Shown: positions 8,694 to 16,382, counted from the first letter of the stretch. The stretch is 36,204 bases of DNA from Streptomyces turgidiscabies Car8 (GCF_000331005.1 NZ_AEJB01000114.1:1-36204), one strand, 5' to 3'. Notes: generated by a model from the letters alone, not told the origin. Numbers and translations: made by a program.

Positions 8694-8885
8694 TCAGAGG
8701 AGGTGGTCAGCCTTGCCGGCCTTGATGTCGCGGATGAGCGTACGGAGCGCTTCCCGGGTGTCGGTGAGGTAGCTGTCCTCGGCGCCGGCTACGGATATGT
8801 AGGCGTTACCGGTGGAGTCGGTTCCCAGGCGGAAGCAACTCGCTCCCTCGCCGCAGAAGGGCTCTTCCCAGGTGATGTCGGCCAT
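8694..8885 (-). CDS. DUF397-domain small protein
   Basis: A 63-residue acidic protein matching the small DUF397 family: an aromatic/Trp start (ITWEEP), a central CFRLG, a NAYISVAGAEDS stretch and a C-terminal helix. The family is known next to WhiJ-type regulators in Streptomyces, where small partners modulate the regulator and affect development. GAGGAGAC precedes the ATG at 8885. The gene starts 11 bases after the XRE regulator gene and is surely co-transcribed with it. The larger frame running upstream to 9488 is antiparallel noise. Confidence 0.85.
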   Translation of the reverse strand: MADITWEEPFCGEGASCFRLGTDSTGNAYISVAGAEDSYLTDTREALRTLIRDIKAGKADHLL

Positions 8886-8896
8886 CGGACGTCTCC

Positions 8897-9748
8897 TCAA
8901 AGGCTGTTGACGATGTCCCGGATGAATTCGCGGGAGGCGGCCGCCGAGAGGGCGATGCGCTCCAGCCAGTCCAGGTGGGTACGGTACTTGGCCAACTGCG
9001 CTTCCTCGCTCAGGAACTCCGGCCCGTGGGTGCTGTCGGCCTGAACGGTGTCCAGCTGGGGGACAGGGCCCTCCAGGTAGTTGACGGTCTGCCCGGCGCC
9101 GGGAAAGGTACCGGCGACGAACGGAATGACCAACAGCCGTACGGCAGGACGCTCGGACACGGTGAGCAGATGCTCCAGCTGGGCGCGAGCGACGCCGGGC
9201 CCGCCGAACTGCATGCGCAGCGCCGCCTCGTGCACGACGCCGACGTACTCGGGTGGATTCTCGGCTTCGAGGACCTGCTGTCGCTCCACGCGGTACGCGA
9301 GCCGCAGGGCGACCTCGTGCGCAGGCAGTGGCGGCAGCACGGCCCTGAAGAGTTCGAGGGCATGGTCGCTTGTCTGGAGCAGGCCGGGAATGTGCGCGAT
9401 GTGGGCGGTACGCATCCGCACCGCGTCGCACTCCAGCTCGGCGATGTCGAGCAACCCCGGGGCGAGCGAGCCCCGGTAACGCTCCCACCAGCCTCGCCCA
9501 CGTGGCTGAGCCATGCTCACCAGGGCCTCCACGTAAGCCTCGTCCGAGCAGTCGCAGTTGCAGGCGAGGGTGCGCAGCCGGTCGGAACTGATGGTGCGGA
9601 TACCCGTCTCGATGTTGGAGATCTTCGCCCGGTCGAGGCCGAGAAGTCCGGCAGCCTGGTCCGCTGTTATCCCCGCCGCCGTCCGCATCCTGCGCAGTTC
9701 GCTGCCCAGACGTTTCTGACGTTCGGTGGGTGTCGTCCTCGGTGGCAT
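8897..9748 (-). CDS. XRE-family regulator with DUF5753 domain (WhiJ-like)
   Basis: A 283-residue transcription regulator. An XRE helix-turn-helix lies at about 12-65 (LGSELRRMRTAAGITADQAA then KISNIETG), followed by a DUF5753 sensing domain to about 275. WhiJ of S. coelicolor and its many paralogues have this architecture and repress developmental genes. The ATG at 9748 has GGGGAAGGA at good spacing, while the in-frame codon at 9796 does not. It forms a trio with the DUF397 gene downstream and the divergent HATPase gene, as in the abaA/whiJ-like clusters of Streptomyces. The 153-base divergent gap probably holds its own operator. Confidence 0.9.
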   Translation of the reverse strand: MPPRTTPTERQKRLGSELRRMRTAAGITADQAAGLLGLDRAKISNIETGIRTISSDRLRTLACNCDCSDEAYVEALVSMAQPRGRGWWERYRGSLAPGLLDIAELECDAVRMRTAHIAHIPGLLQTSDHALELFRAVLPPLPAHEVALRLAYRVERQQVLEAENPPEYVGVVHEAALRMQFGGPGVARAQLEHLLTVSERPAVRLLVIPFVAGTFPGAGQTVNYLEGPVPQLDTVQADSTHGPEFLSEEAQLAKYRTHLDWLERIALSAAASREFIRDIVNSL

Positions 9749-9901
9749 GCCGTTCCTTCCCCTATACGTCGGCAGCAGTTTGCCGTCATCGGACATCAGC
9801 GAGCCACGTACGGGTCAATTTCTCAAACTGCCTGGTTCATTAACCACCTTTCACGCTACGTTGGGTAACCAATCCGTTACCCATGGATGAGGAGTCCTGT
9901 C

Positions 9902-10414
9902 ATGCCCGCCCCCAACTCCCGCTGCCCAGCCGCCCCCGCTTTCCCGGCGGACCCCACTCGCCCCACTCCCGAAACCCTCCGCTACAGCCTGACCCTCCCG
10001 GCCGCACTCGCGAGCCCGGCGATGGCGAGGGCGGCGACAACCGCGTTCCTGCGGGCCCACGACCTGGCGGACATGCTGGACCCGGCCCTGCAAGCGGTCT
10101 CCGAACTCACCGCGACGGCATGTCAGTTCACCGAGTCGATGGACTTCTACCTAGCCCTCCGCTACCGCTCCGGCACCCTCCGGGTGATCGTCTACGACAG
10201 CCACCCGCCCCACACCCAACCGAACCTTGCGGCAGCGTGCGACACCCGCCGCCGAGCCTCCCTCCGGGTCCTGGCCTGCGTATGCCGGGCGTGTGAGGGC
10301 GACTGGGGCTTCGGCGCGTCCCGTGAACCCGGCGGCGGGACGCGGATGTGGGCGACACTGCCGCGAGCGACGGCGGCGAAGTACGGTCGGGGGAAAGGGG
10401 CACTCAGCGATTGA
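9902..10414 (+). CDS. Degenerate HATPase-like protein of a WhiJ/AbaA-type cluster
   Basis: A 170-residue protein with the overall plan of an RsbW-like ATP-binding domain but eroded motifs. The expected N box ELVTN-x3-H reads ELTATACQF (68-76) with Asn and His lost, and the G1 box DxG reads DSH (99-101). It is therefore unlikely to be an active kinase and may be a binding partner. ATG 9902 follows GAGGAG. It is divergent from the WhiJ-like regulator, the usual place for this protein in such clusters. Its last codons and stop lie inside the duplicated gene tail at 10404-10459, so the natural 3' end may have been replaced by recombination. Confidence 0.75.
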   Translation: MPAPNSRCPAAPAFPADPTRPTPETLRYSLTLPAALASPAMARAATTAFLRAHDLADMLDPALQAVSELTATACQFTESMDFYLALRYRSGTLRVIVYDSHPPHTQPNLAAACDTRRRASLRVLACVCRACEGDWGFGASREPGGGTRMWATLPRATAAKYGRGKGALSD

Positions 10415-10459
10415 CGGCCTGGATCTCCTGAGCGACGACTACCTGCCCGGCCTCGAACC
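10404..10459 (-). pseudogene. Remnant of the 3' end of a second copy of the secreted-protein gene at 13761
   Basis: About 56 bases match 13761-13816 with roughly eight mismatches, including 26 identical bases (10406-10431 and 13763-13788). Read on the minus strand it encodes VVVAQEIQAVNR and a stop, against VVVQEIQAVNR in the intact gene. The upstream part of this copy is missing; the unrelated toxin cassette starts at once. The fragment overlaps the last codons of the HATPase gene. Confidence 0.8.
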
Positions 10460-10464
10460 GTTCC

Positions 10465-11109
10465 TCAGACGAAACGGAACGTGCTGGTCACCGCGTCGAA
10501 GATGTCGTGGAACGCCTCGGCGAGGTCCAGGACAGGGCTGGCACCGGAGACAAGGACGACCTGGTCTGTGCTCCCCGGGATGGGAATGTACGTCTGGGTG
10601 AGAGCCATCCGCAGGGTACGGCTGTCGCCCTCGGCAACGGGCACGTCCTCGACCCCGAACGTCCGCGCGACCGTACCCACTTCGAGGATGTCGACGGTGG
10701 TGACCGTCCGCCACGCGTCTCCTTCGCGGCGGGGCGTGATGGTACGCAGGTTGTCGGCGATGGCGCGGGGGTCGGTGGACAGGGTGGCGCCCTGCTTGTT
10801 CTTCGCGCCGAGGACGGAAACCGTGACGGTTGCGGAGAGAGGTACGCCGTCGAAGTTCTCGGCCATGCAGCCCAGGTAGACGGCGCCGGAATCGTGAGCG
10901 TCCTTGGCCATCTTACGGAGCATGGCGGCGAGGTCGGAGCGGTAGGGGGCGAGTTCGGGGACCTCGCGGACGCGTTCGTCGACGAGGGCCCGGACGGTGG
11001 ACTCCCGGCCCTCGGGGCGGATGTCGAACTCCCACCAGGAATCAGGGACGGACAAGGACACCCCCACGGGTGTGGTCCCTACGGGCGTGGTCGCAGCGCT
11101 ACGGCTCAT
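10465..11109 (-). CDS. Hypothetical protein of the T7SS toxin cassette, possibly LpqN/Mog1-like
   Basis: A 214-residue soluble protein with no signal peptide. It has an amphipathic pattern of alternating strands, an SVPDSWWEF start motif, a long helix near 55-70, and an ending ILDLAEAF-like helix plus FRFV. This order resembles the PsbP/Mog1/LpqN fold; LpqN-type proteins accompany type VII secretion in mycobacteria. I make that link only from pattern and context. A protein of similar plan ends the second WXG locus (33779-34480). It is the last gene of the minus-strand cassette, 22 bases after the second immunity gene. It may chaperone or regulate the effector. The function is not known. Confidence 0.65.
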   Translation of the reverse strand: MSRSAATTPVGTTPVGVSLSVPDSWWEFDIRPEGRESTVRALVDERVREVPELAPYRSDLAAMLRKMAKDAHDSGAVYLGCMAENFDGVPLSATVTVSVLGAKNKQGATLSTDPRAIADNLRTITPRREGDAWRTVTTVDILEVGTVARTFGVEDVPVAEGDSRTLRMALTQTYIPIPGSTDQVVLVSGASPVLDLAEAFHDIFDAVTSTFRFV

Positions 11110-11131
11110 CTGGCGTTCCGTTCCTCTCGCC

Positions 11132-11593
11132 TCATCGGTCTCGGTGGGAACCGTCGGCAGCGGGCAGCCAGTCCAGATCGTCCTCGGAACGAGCCGGCGG
11201 ATCGGTATCGGTGGTGAGGCAGACCGGCAACTCCCAGGCGGCGATGTGCGACAGCACGGCCGAGGAGAGGTGAGTCCGGGATTTTCCCCGCACGTGGCCG
11301 CTCACATGCAACTGCACCGTGTATCCCCCGCGATGCAGTTCCAGGATCGCCTGGCGGGCTGGGGAGATTTTGGTGAACAGCTCTTCGAACAACTCGTCAT
11401 AGCGCTGACCGCCGTCTCCGGTGACCTGGATGCTCCAGCAGCTTTCACCGCTACGGAAGTCCGAATTCGACGGGCCTTCACTGGAGAAGCTTGGCGACAT
11501 TCCAAGCTTCTCTGTGATCTGCTCGGGACGCAGGTTCGGCCGGGTGATGAGTAGGGCGACTTGGGGAGCACCCCATGAATTAGTCATTTCCAT
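11132..11593 (-). CDS. Putative immunity protein, DUF4279-like, second tandem copy
   Basis: A 153-residue protein with features of the DUF4279 family: an N-terminal strand followed by a PEQITEKLGM segment, a central Trp strand (CWSIQV), a helix LFEELFTKISPARQAILEL, then a GYTVQLHVSG strand and an amphipathic final helix. It aligns along its length with the product of the preceding gene, so the two arose by duplication. Soluble proteins like this directly after a polymorphic toxin usually neutralise it. The start is uncertain. ATG 11593 lies 10 bases after the previous stop, ATG 11587 is also possible, and GTG 11614 would overlap that gene by 11 bases. None has a strong ribosome site. Confidence 0.7.
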   Translation of the reverse strand: MEMTNSWGAPQVALLITRPNLRPEQITEKLGMSPSFSSEGPSNSDFRSGESCWSIQVTGDGGQRYDELFEELFTKISPARQAILELHRGGYTVQLHVSGHVRGKSRTHLSSAVLSHIAAWELPVCLTTDTDPPARSEDDLDWLPAADGSHRDR

Positions 11594-11603
11594 GATGGGT
11601 TCG

Positions 11604-12023
11604 CTATCGATCACTCGTGTGCGGGGCGATGGCCAGAGGGATGCCCAGGCCTGCGACTCTTCCGACGAGGCCGGGACTCAGGGCGAAGGTGCTTCCACGG
11701 CCGACGAAGCCGAAGATCCTGATGCTGATCTCATATCCCTGAGAGACGAGAAGGCGGATCCCGGAGCGGTGAGGTTCGATCTCGTCGAGAAGTGCAACCA
11801 ACTGGTCGCCGACTCCGCCGGGCAGCCTTTTGTGGATGGTGAGAATCCACAGGCCGTTCTCGGCCCCACCGTTTCTCTGGTCGCCAGCAGTCGGGGAACT
11901 CCGAAGGGATGTCGGTGGCACGGGAATGGATCGTGAGACGAAGTCCCCATCCAGATCGGGCTTCTGGATGACCAGGCTCACGTCGGTTTCGACCCAGGGG
12001 CCTTCTTGGTAGTCAAATTCCAT
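11604..12023 (-). CDS. Putative immunity protein, DUF4279-like, first tandem copy
   Basis: A 139-residue paralogue of the next gene product. Shared features are the strand before a proline-rich loop, the Trp strand (LWILTIHK), the helix LVALLDEIEPHRSGIRLL, the GYEISIRIFG strand and the final GLVGRVAGLGIPL helix. It begins 14 bases after the toxin's stop codon, with AAAGGA 10 bases before ATG 12023, so toxin and immunity are probably translated from one message. By position it is the prime candidate antidote to the Stv-like domain. The neutralising role is inferred from context. Confidence 0.72.
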   Translation of the reverse strand: MEFDYQEGPWVETDVSLVIQKPDLDGDFVSRSIPVPPTSLRSSPTAGDQRNGGAENGLWILTIHKRLPGGVGDQLVALLDEIEPHRSGIRLLVSQGYEISIRIFGFVGRGSTFALSPGLVGRVAGLGIPLAIAPHTSDR

Positions 12024-12037
12024 AGCATGCACGTCCT

Positions 12038-13633
12038 TTATACGATCTCACGGCACGCAGCCCAGTGTACATTCCCCATGCCGGTCTGCAGGAGGTCGGA
12101 TATCTTCGCTCGTTCCGCGACGGTGAGCGAATTTTCGAATACGCTGAAACTCCTGCCCATCGAAGCCGAAGGTGCCGCCAGCGTGTAATTCGGTACAACG
12201 TCTCCTGCCTGAGCCGTTTGAAGTGCACTGCCAGGATAGACGCCGGCTTCAACTGCCAATCCGTCCAGGCCGGGAAGCTGTTCGCCGTGGTTCACATAGA
12301 ATGAGACGGATGTACCCTCGGGGACAGTGAACGTACCAGCTCCTTCCTCAAGGAAACCATGACCCGCGAACACCGCCTCATCGGTTCTCCCGCCTTGGAA
12401 GACGCGAGTGGCGTAGTAATGACCTTGTTCGGACGTATAGGTGTTCTTGGAAAGTTGTGGATTGAGGTTCCGTAGCGCGTCTTTGATTTGCTCCGCGGAA
12501 GGCAGCGGGTTTCCGGATCCGCGGGATGCGACTCTGCTGAGCCAGGATCCGTCAAATCCGCGAAATATATTTCTGGCGGATCCGCCCAGATTGCGGGCGC
12601 CGTTCGCCAGGTTCTTCAGCCCGCCACCGATCCCGCCCATGAATCCGGCACCGAGGGCGCGTAGGCCGCCCACCTTCCACAGCTTGCCGATCTTGGCGAG
12701 GCTGGTGAAGCCCTTCGTAGCCGGTATGCAGTCCAGCAGTGCCCAGGCGAGATCACCCCAGCCAGCTGTCCCGTTGTGCATTTTTCTGACGGTGTCAGCA
12801 AGGACCACGAGCGCCGCTGCGAACACCAGCCACCCCAGCGGCCCGCCAATGATCATCACGATGATCCCGAGGACGGTCACGACCCATTTGCAGACCGTGA
12901 CGATCTCGTCCCAGTTGTCGGTGACCCAGTCGCCGATCTCCTCCCACCAGTGACGGTTGGGGATGCCGGCGTCGGAGGCCTCCTCCAGCTTCTTGACCGT
13001 GCGACGGGCGGCCTCTTCGCGCAGACCCTTTGCCTGATTGGCGAGCTTCTTCGCCGCGTCCAGGGCGCTCTGGGCAGCGCCGACGTCGCGCTGGGCGGCG
13101 GACTGCTTCGCCTTGGCATGCTGGGCGTTGCGCGTGGCGCGGCGCACCTCGGCCTCATCTGGCGGGGGCACGTTCTTGGCGCCGCCGCCAGTCCTGTCCG
13201 GATCGTAGGAGTCCGACTTCGCGGTTGCCGTACGAACCCAGTCGTCGGCGCCTGACAGAGCCGTCCGCGCGGTGGCGAGGTCGGCGTGAGCCGCACGGCC
13301 GTCCCGCAGTGCCTTGTCGGCCTTGTCCTGCGCGTACTCCAAGTCAGGCCAGAAGGAGGACAGGGCATCGCCGGCGATGTCGTACGACTTCTTGAGCTTC
13401 TTCAACCTGCCCGGGGCGTCAGCGAATTCCTCGGCGAAGACCTCCGCCGTCCTGCCCGCCCAGGAGATCATCTCGTCTTCCTTGGCCAGCCCCTTGAAGG
13501 CTCTCAGGGCTTCGGAGACGTCGTCGGCGAAGTCGTGCAAGGTACCGGCCAGCTTGCGAATGCGCTGGGGATCGCCCGGAGTGGGGTCCTTGTCCAAATC
13601 GAGTATGTGCCAGTCGGCAGGGCGTTGCGACAC
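12038..13633 (-). CDS. WXG-type polymorphic toxin with Stv-like C-terminal domain
   Basis: A 531-residue putative type VII secreted effector. The N-terminus (1-110) is a helical WXG-like targeting domain with W58-A-G60. A coiled-coil region spans 100-220, and HWWEEIGDW leads into a hydrophobic membrane stretch (about 249-281). A glycine-rich linker then precedes the C-terminal domain (about 385-531). That domain has FAGHGF with H425, a TVPEGTSVSFY strand pair, VVPNYTL, and finally WAACRE with C527. This pattern matches the family called putative adhesin Stv, as I recall it. The His-Gly then Ala-Cys order also recalls caspase/CHAT-like peptidases, which is my inference. GTG 13633 has GGGGGA upstream. 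It leads the cassette with two immunity genes. Confidence 0.8.
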   Translation of the reverse strand: MSQRPADWHILDLDKDPTPGDPQRIRKLAGTLHDFADDVSEALRAFKGLAKEDEMISWAGRTAEVFAEEFADAPGRLKKLKKSYDIAGDALSSFWPDLEYAQDKADKALRDGRAAHADLATARTALSGADDWVRTATAKSDSYDPDRTGGGAKNVPPPDEAEVRRATRNAQHAKAKQSAAQRDVGAAQSALDAAKKLANQAKGLREEAARRTVKKLEEASDAGIPNRHWWEEIGDWVTDNWDEIVTVCKWVVTVLGIIVMIIGGPLGWLVFAAALVVLADTVRKMHNGTAGWGDLAWALLDCIPATKGFTSLAKIGKLWKVGGLRALGAGFMGGIGGGLKNLANGARNLGGSARNIFRGFDGSWLSRVASRGSGNPLPSAEQIKDALRNLNPQLSKNTYTSEQGHYYATRVFQGGRTDEAVFAGHGFLEEGAGTFTVPEGTSVSFYVNHGEQLPGLDGLAVEAGVYPGSALQTAQAGDVVPNYTLAAPSASMGRSFSVFENSLTVAERAKISDLLQTGMGNVHWAACREIV

Positions 13634-13725
13634 GTGTTTCCCCCGTCAACACCTGCTAGGTCAGCGGTAGTTGGCTGGACGCAGTACGTCCGAATTAGTC
13701 GCACCGCTTTGTCGCGCCGCCGGGA

Positions 13726-13754
13726 CCTATGGGGGCGTACCTGGCCCCCATAGG
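13726..13754 (-). terminator. Strong hairpin terminator of the secreted-protein gene
   Basis: CCTATGGGGG (13726-13735) and CCCCCATAGG (13745-13754) make a perfect 10-bp stem with a 9-base loop, 7 bases beyond the stop codon of the minus-strand gene at 13761. It separates that unit from the toxin promoter. Confidence 0.8.
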
Positions 13755-13760
13755 CACCTC

Positions 13761-14798
13761 TTAGCGATTGACGGCCTGGATCTCCTGAACGACGACAGCC
13801 TGTTCGGCCCCGAACTCACCGTCGGGCAGCGCCTGCGGGGCGTTGACGCCGGTGCCGGTCCAGTGGATCTTCCAGGTGATGGTGGCGCGGAGCGCGTATG
13901 AACCGTTGCCTGACGAGCGCAGGTACTTCACACCGCAGGTCGGGGTCTGGCCCGCCTTCCCGGTGGCGTACGGCTCCCCGATCCGCCCGTTGACGAACGT
14001 GCACACACCGGACGCGGGGTAGACCTGCGCGTCGGCGGTACCGGGCTCGATCCGCAGGGAGACGGGCTCGGCGACGGTAGTCGCCTCCATGTTGAGCACC
14101 GGGACGGACGCGGTCACGGACACCGGCTTGAACTGGGCCGCGTCGAGCCAGGCCCAGGTGGGGAGGTTGACCTTGGTGCCACCGGCGGGGGCGAGGGTCA
14201 CCTTGGTGCCCGGTACGCGGATCTCGTTGTAGGCGAGTCCGGCGAGGATCTCGGGGGTGATGACGTTCTGGATGTTGGCGGGCGGTGCGGCGCCGGTGTC
14301 CACCCAGAAGTAGTCCTCCTTGCAGGCGTCCCAGCCCGGCGGATAGGACTTGTTGACGTAGGACCCCCACCAGTAGCCCTTGCCGGTCTTGTCCTTGTTG
14401 AAGTCCTTCGAGTGATCGTCCTCGTTGAGGTACTTCTTCCGCTGCTCGGCATCCCACTCGTAGCCTGTGGACCCCGCTTCCCAGACCGGCTCCTTGACCT
14501 TCTGCAACTCCGCGGGTGAATACGTCGGCGCATACCAACAAGCAGGCGGCGTCCAGGACGTGGTGGCAGCAACCGGACCGGCCGACTGCCCGGACCCGTT
14601 CTTGGAACGGTCGTAGACGACGGCTCCGGCGGTTGCGGAGAGGTTCTGGCCGTCCTGGCCGCCTTCCACGGTCTCGGTGCCGTTGGTGTCACCGTCTCCG
14701 TAAGTGGCGAACGCCTGCGCAGGGCACAGGAGTAGAACCCCCGCGGTGAAGGCGATAACTGCCGGGCCTCGAAATGTTCGGTACGTCAGGGCTGGCAT
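13761..14798 (-). CDS. Secreted protein of unknown function
   Basis: A 345-residue exported protein. The signal peptide is clear, with RTFR, a hydrophobic core and a likely cut after A31 (AQAFA). The mature part is rich in Trp, Tyr, Gly and Pro, with a CWYAPTY stretch, two further Cys near the C-terminus (VCTFV and TCGVKY) that could form disulphides, and a beta-rich ending. I do not recognise a family. ATG 14798 has GGGGAG upstream and lies 13 bases inside the end of the preceding lipoprotein gene, so the two are translationally coupled. A remnant of a second copy's 3' end lies at 10404-10459. Both genes probably act at the cell surface. Confidence 0.78.
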   Translation of the reverse strand: MPALTYRTFRGPAVIAFTAGVLLLCPAQAFATYGDGDTNGTETVEGGQDGQNLSATAGAVVYDRSKNGSGQSAGPVAATTSWTPPACWYAPTYSPAELQKVKEPVWEAGSTGYEWDAEQRKKYLNEDDHSKDFNKDKTGKGYWWGSYVNKSYPPGWDACKEDYFWVDTGAAPPANIQNVITPEILAGLAYNEIRVPGTKVTLAPAGGTKVNLPTWAWLDAAQFKPVSVTASVPVLNMEATTVAEPVSLRIEPGTADAQVYPASGVCTFVNGRIGEPYATGKAGQTPTCGVKYLRSSGNGSYALRATITWKIHWTGTGVNAPQALPDGEFGAEQAVVVQEIQAVNR

Positions 14799-15445
14799 AC
14801 GGAACTCCCCCGCTCTGATGTCAGCGTCTGTGTTACCCAAATACCGTGCTTATTGATGCGCAGTTGGCTGCTGTACAGGACGTAGCTGTCCTTGGACGCC
14901 GCGGTCACATTGGTCTTGCCGGTCGTGAGGCTCTTGTCGTACGCCTTGCTCTGGTCCTCGCAGTAGACAAGGCCAGCTGTACCGTCACTGTTGACGTTCA
15001 CCCTGGCGTCAAAGTACCGCTTGGCGCCGGTGATGCGGCCCTTGCGGTCCACGAACCCCTGGATGAACCTTTCACTCCCGGCTGCTGCCTCGCCTTCGGA
15101 GTAGTACAGGTACGCCTTGTGCAACGGGTTCTGCTCGGCGATCGCCATGTCCACGGCCTTGAGGAACTGCTCGCTGTCGCTGAGGGCGGCGTCCTTGTCT
15201 TTGTCGCCCGTCTTGGGCCACTCGAAGGTGTAGGTCAGATCCGCCGGCAGCTCGATCTTCGGCCGGTCGGCGGAGGCGGCCGATGCGGAGGCGGACGCCG
15301 TCGGCGATGCCGAGGTCTCGCCGGTGTCGGCCCCGGCGATCTTGTCGTTGTCCTTCGACTCGCCGTCGTCGCCGCCACAGGCGGTCAGTAGCAGGGCAGC
15401 GGACGCGACCAGCGCGGCAGCAACGGGCAAAGATCGGCGCTTCAC
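14786..15445 (-). CDS. Lipoprotein, tandem paralogue B
   Basis: A 219-residue lipoprotein. It has KRR, a hydrophobic core and the lipobox LLTAC with C23, then an acidic Ser/Ala/Thr-rich tether (about 27-70) and a soluble domain containing LTYTFEW and KAYLYYSEGEAAAG. It is a close relative of the next upstream gene (15606-16274), sharing DLxYxFxWPxTGDxDKDA and the C-terminal CQP. The soluble domain may be a small alpha+beta NTF2-like fold (inference). The GTG at 15445 is preceded by GGGGAG within a leader shared with the paralogue. The stop overlaps the start of the secreted-protein gene. Confidence 0.85.
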   Translation of the reverse strand: MKRRSLPVAAALVASAALLLTACGGDDGESKDNDKIAGADTGETSASPTASASASAASADRPKIELPADLTYTFEWPKTGDKDKDAALSDSEQFLKAVDMAIAEQNPLHKAYLYYSEGEAAAGSERFIQGFVDRKGRITGAKRYFDARVNVNSDGTAGLVYCEDQSKAYDKSLTTGKTNVTAASKDSYVLYSSQLRINKHGIWVTQTLTSERGSSVCQP

Positions 15446-15480
15446 AGTGAACTCCCCGTGAGACAGATGTGCTAGCAAAA
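15443..15480 (-). repeat. Duplicated leader of the lipoprotein genes, copy B
   Basis: These 38 bases match 16272-16309 with three mismatches. They cover the start codon, the ribosome site and the segment AGCACATCTGTCTCAC, so the duplication took the gene together with its leader. Confidence 0.85.
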
Positions 15481-15588
15481 TCAAGACGCTATCGGTGAGA
15501 CCGGTGGTTCCGCCAGGCTGCCAAGGTTGCGCTGTGGCAACGGCAAAGACCGGACCCGTCCGGGGACGGCCATCAGGACCGGAAGCCT

Positions 15589-15603
15589 CCAGGGTCTGCC
15601 TGG
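15589..15603 (-). terminator. Small hairpin after lipoprotein A
   Basis: CCAGG-N5-CCTGG lies directly beyond the minus-strand stop at 15606. A second inverted repeat, CCGGAC/GTCCGG, sits at 15550-15563. They may partly end transcription between the two lipoprotein genes. Confidence 0.35.
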
Positions 15604-15605
15604 TG

Positions 15606-16274
15606 TCAGGGCTGGCACCTGGCGCTCCCAGTCTGAGAGTTCATCTTCAGGATGACCCAGATGCCGTTGCTGTTCTTCCTGAGCGACGTGCTGTACGCCA
15701 CGTAGCTCTTCGCGGAAACCTCGGTCTCCTCGACCTTGTCGGTCTCCAAGTACTTGACGAATGCCTTCCCTTGGTCCTCGCAGTACCTGAGCGAGGCCGT
15801 CCCGTCGTCATCGACGGCTACGACGGGCGAGTAGAAGCGGTAGGCGCCAGTGATGCCCGCCTTGTGGTCCACGTAGTTCTGGATGAACTTCTCTGTACCG
15901 GCGGCTGCTTCCCCCTCGTAGTAGTAGAGGTACGCCTTGTCGAGCGCGTCCTGGTTCACGATCGCGAGGTCGACGGCCTTGATGGACTGCTCGCTGTCGG
16001 CCAGGACCGCGTCCTTGTCCGTGTCGCCGGTCCTGGGCCAGTCGAAGACGTACGACAGGTCCGATGGCAGCTCGATCTCCGGTCGGGCAGTGGCGACGGC
16101 CGAGTCGGCGGACGATGCCGTACGCGAGGGGGACGCTTCACCCGTGGGTGCGGCCCCGGTGGCCTTGCCGTCGTCAGTCGATGCCGACTCGCCGTCGCTG
16201 CCACCGCACGCGGCCATCAGCAGTGCGGCCGTCGCGACGAACGTGGCAGCGACGGGCGGAGCATGGCGCTTCAC
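15606..16274 (-). CDS. Lipoprotein, tandem paralogue A
   Basis: A 222-residue lipoprotein with KRH, a hydrophobic core and the lipobox LMAAC with C23, then a Ser/Ala/Asp tether and a soluble domain. The domain has LSYVFDWPRTGD, KAYLYYYEGEAAAG and a terminal SARCQP, all shared with lipoprotein B. The GTG at 16274 lies at the end of the duplicated leader. The open frame runs on to 16844, but that part is antisense to the DUF6881 gene. The pair plus the secreted protein form a surface-protein unit whose role I cannot name. Confidence 0.85.
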   Translation of the reverse strand: MKRHAPPVAATFVATAALLMAACGGSDGESASTDDGKATGAAPTGEASPSRTASSADSAVATARPEIELPSDLSYVFDWPRTGDTDKDAVLADSEQSIKAVDLAIVNQDALDKAYLYYYEGEAAAGTEKFIQNYVDHKAGITGAYRFYSPVVAVDDDGTASLRYCEDQGKAFVKYLETDKVEETEVSAKSYVAYSTSLRKNSNGIWVILKMNSQTGSARCQP

Positions 16275-16309
16275 AGTGGACTCCCGGTGAGACAGATGTG
16301 CTGGCAAAA
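16272..16309 (-). repeat. Duplicated leader of the lipoprotein genes, copy A
   Basis: Partner of the 15443-15480 repeat. Similarity falls off immediately upstream of the GCAAAA end, so the promoter -10 region (TATGGG-like here) differs between copies. Confidence 0.85.
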
Positions 16310-16382
16310 CCCATACCGTAGCGGGGCCATCGGACTGACACGGCCCGAGGACCCGCTGGTCGTAAGTGGAGGATTTGAGGAC

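Noticed and set aside
10404..13816. The flanking tail repeats as transposon ends or phage att sites
   Set aside because: They are coding tails of one gene, about 86% identical and in the same orientation; no transposase, integrase or tRNA is next to them.
15495..16382. N-terminal extension of the DUF6881 frame
   Set aside because: Antisense to lipoprotein A. The true start at 16383 matches the family's usual N-terminus.
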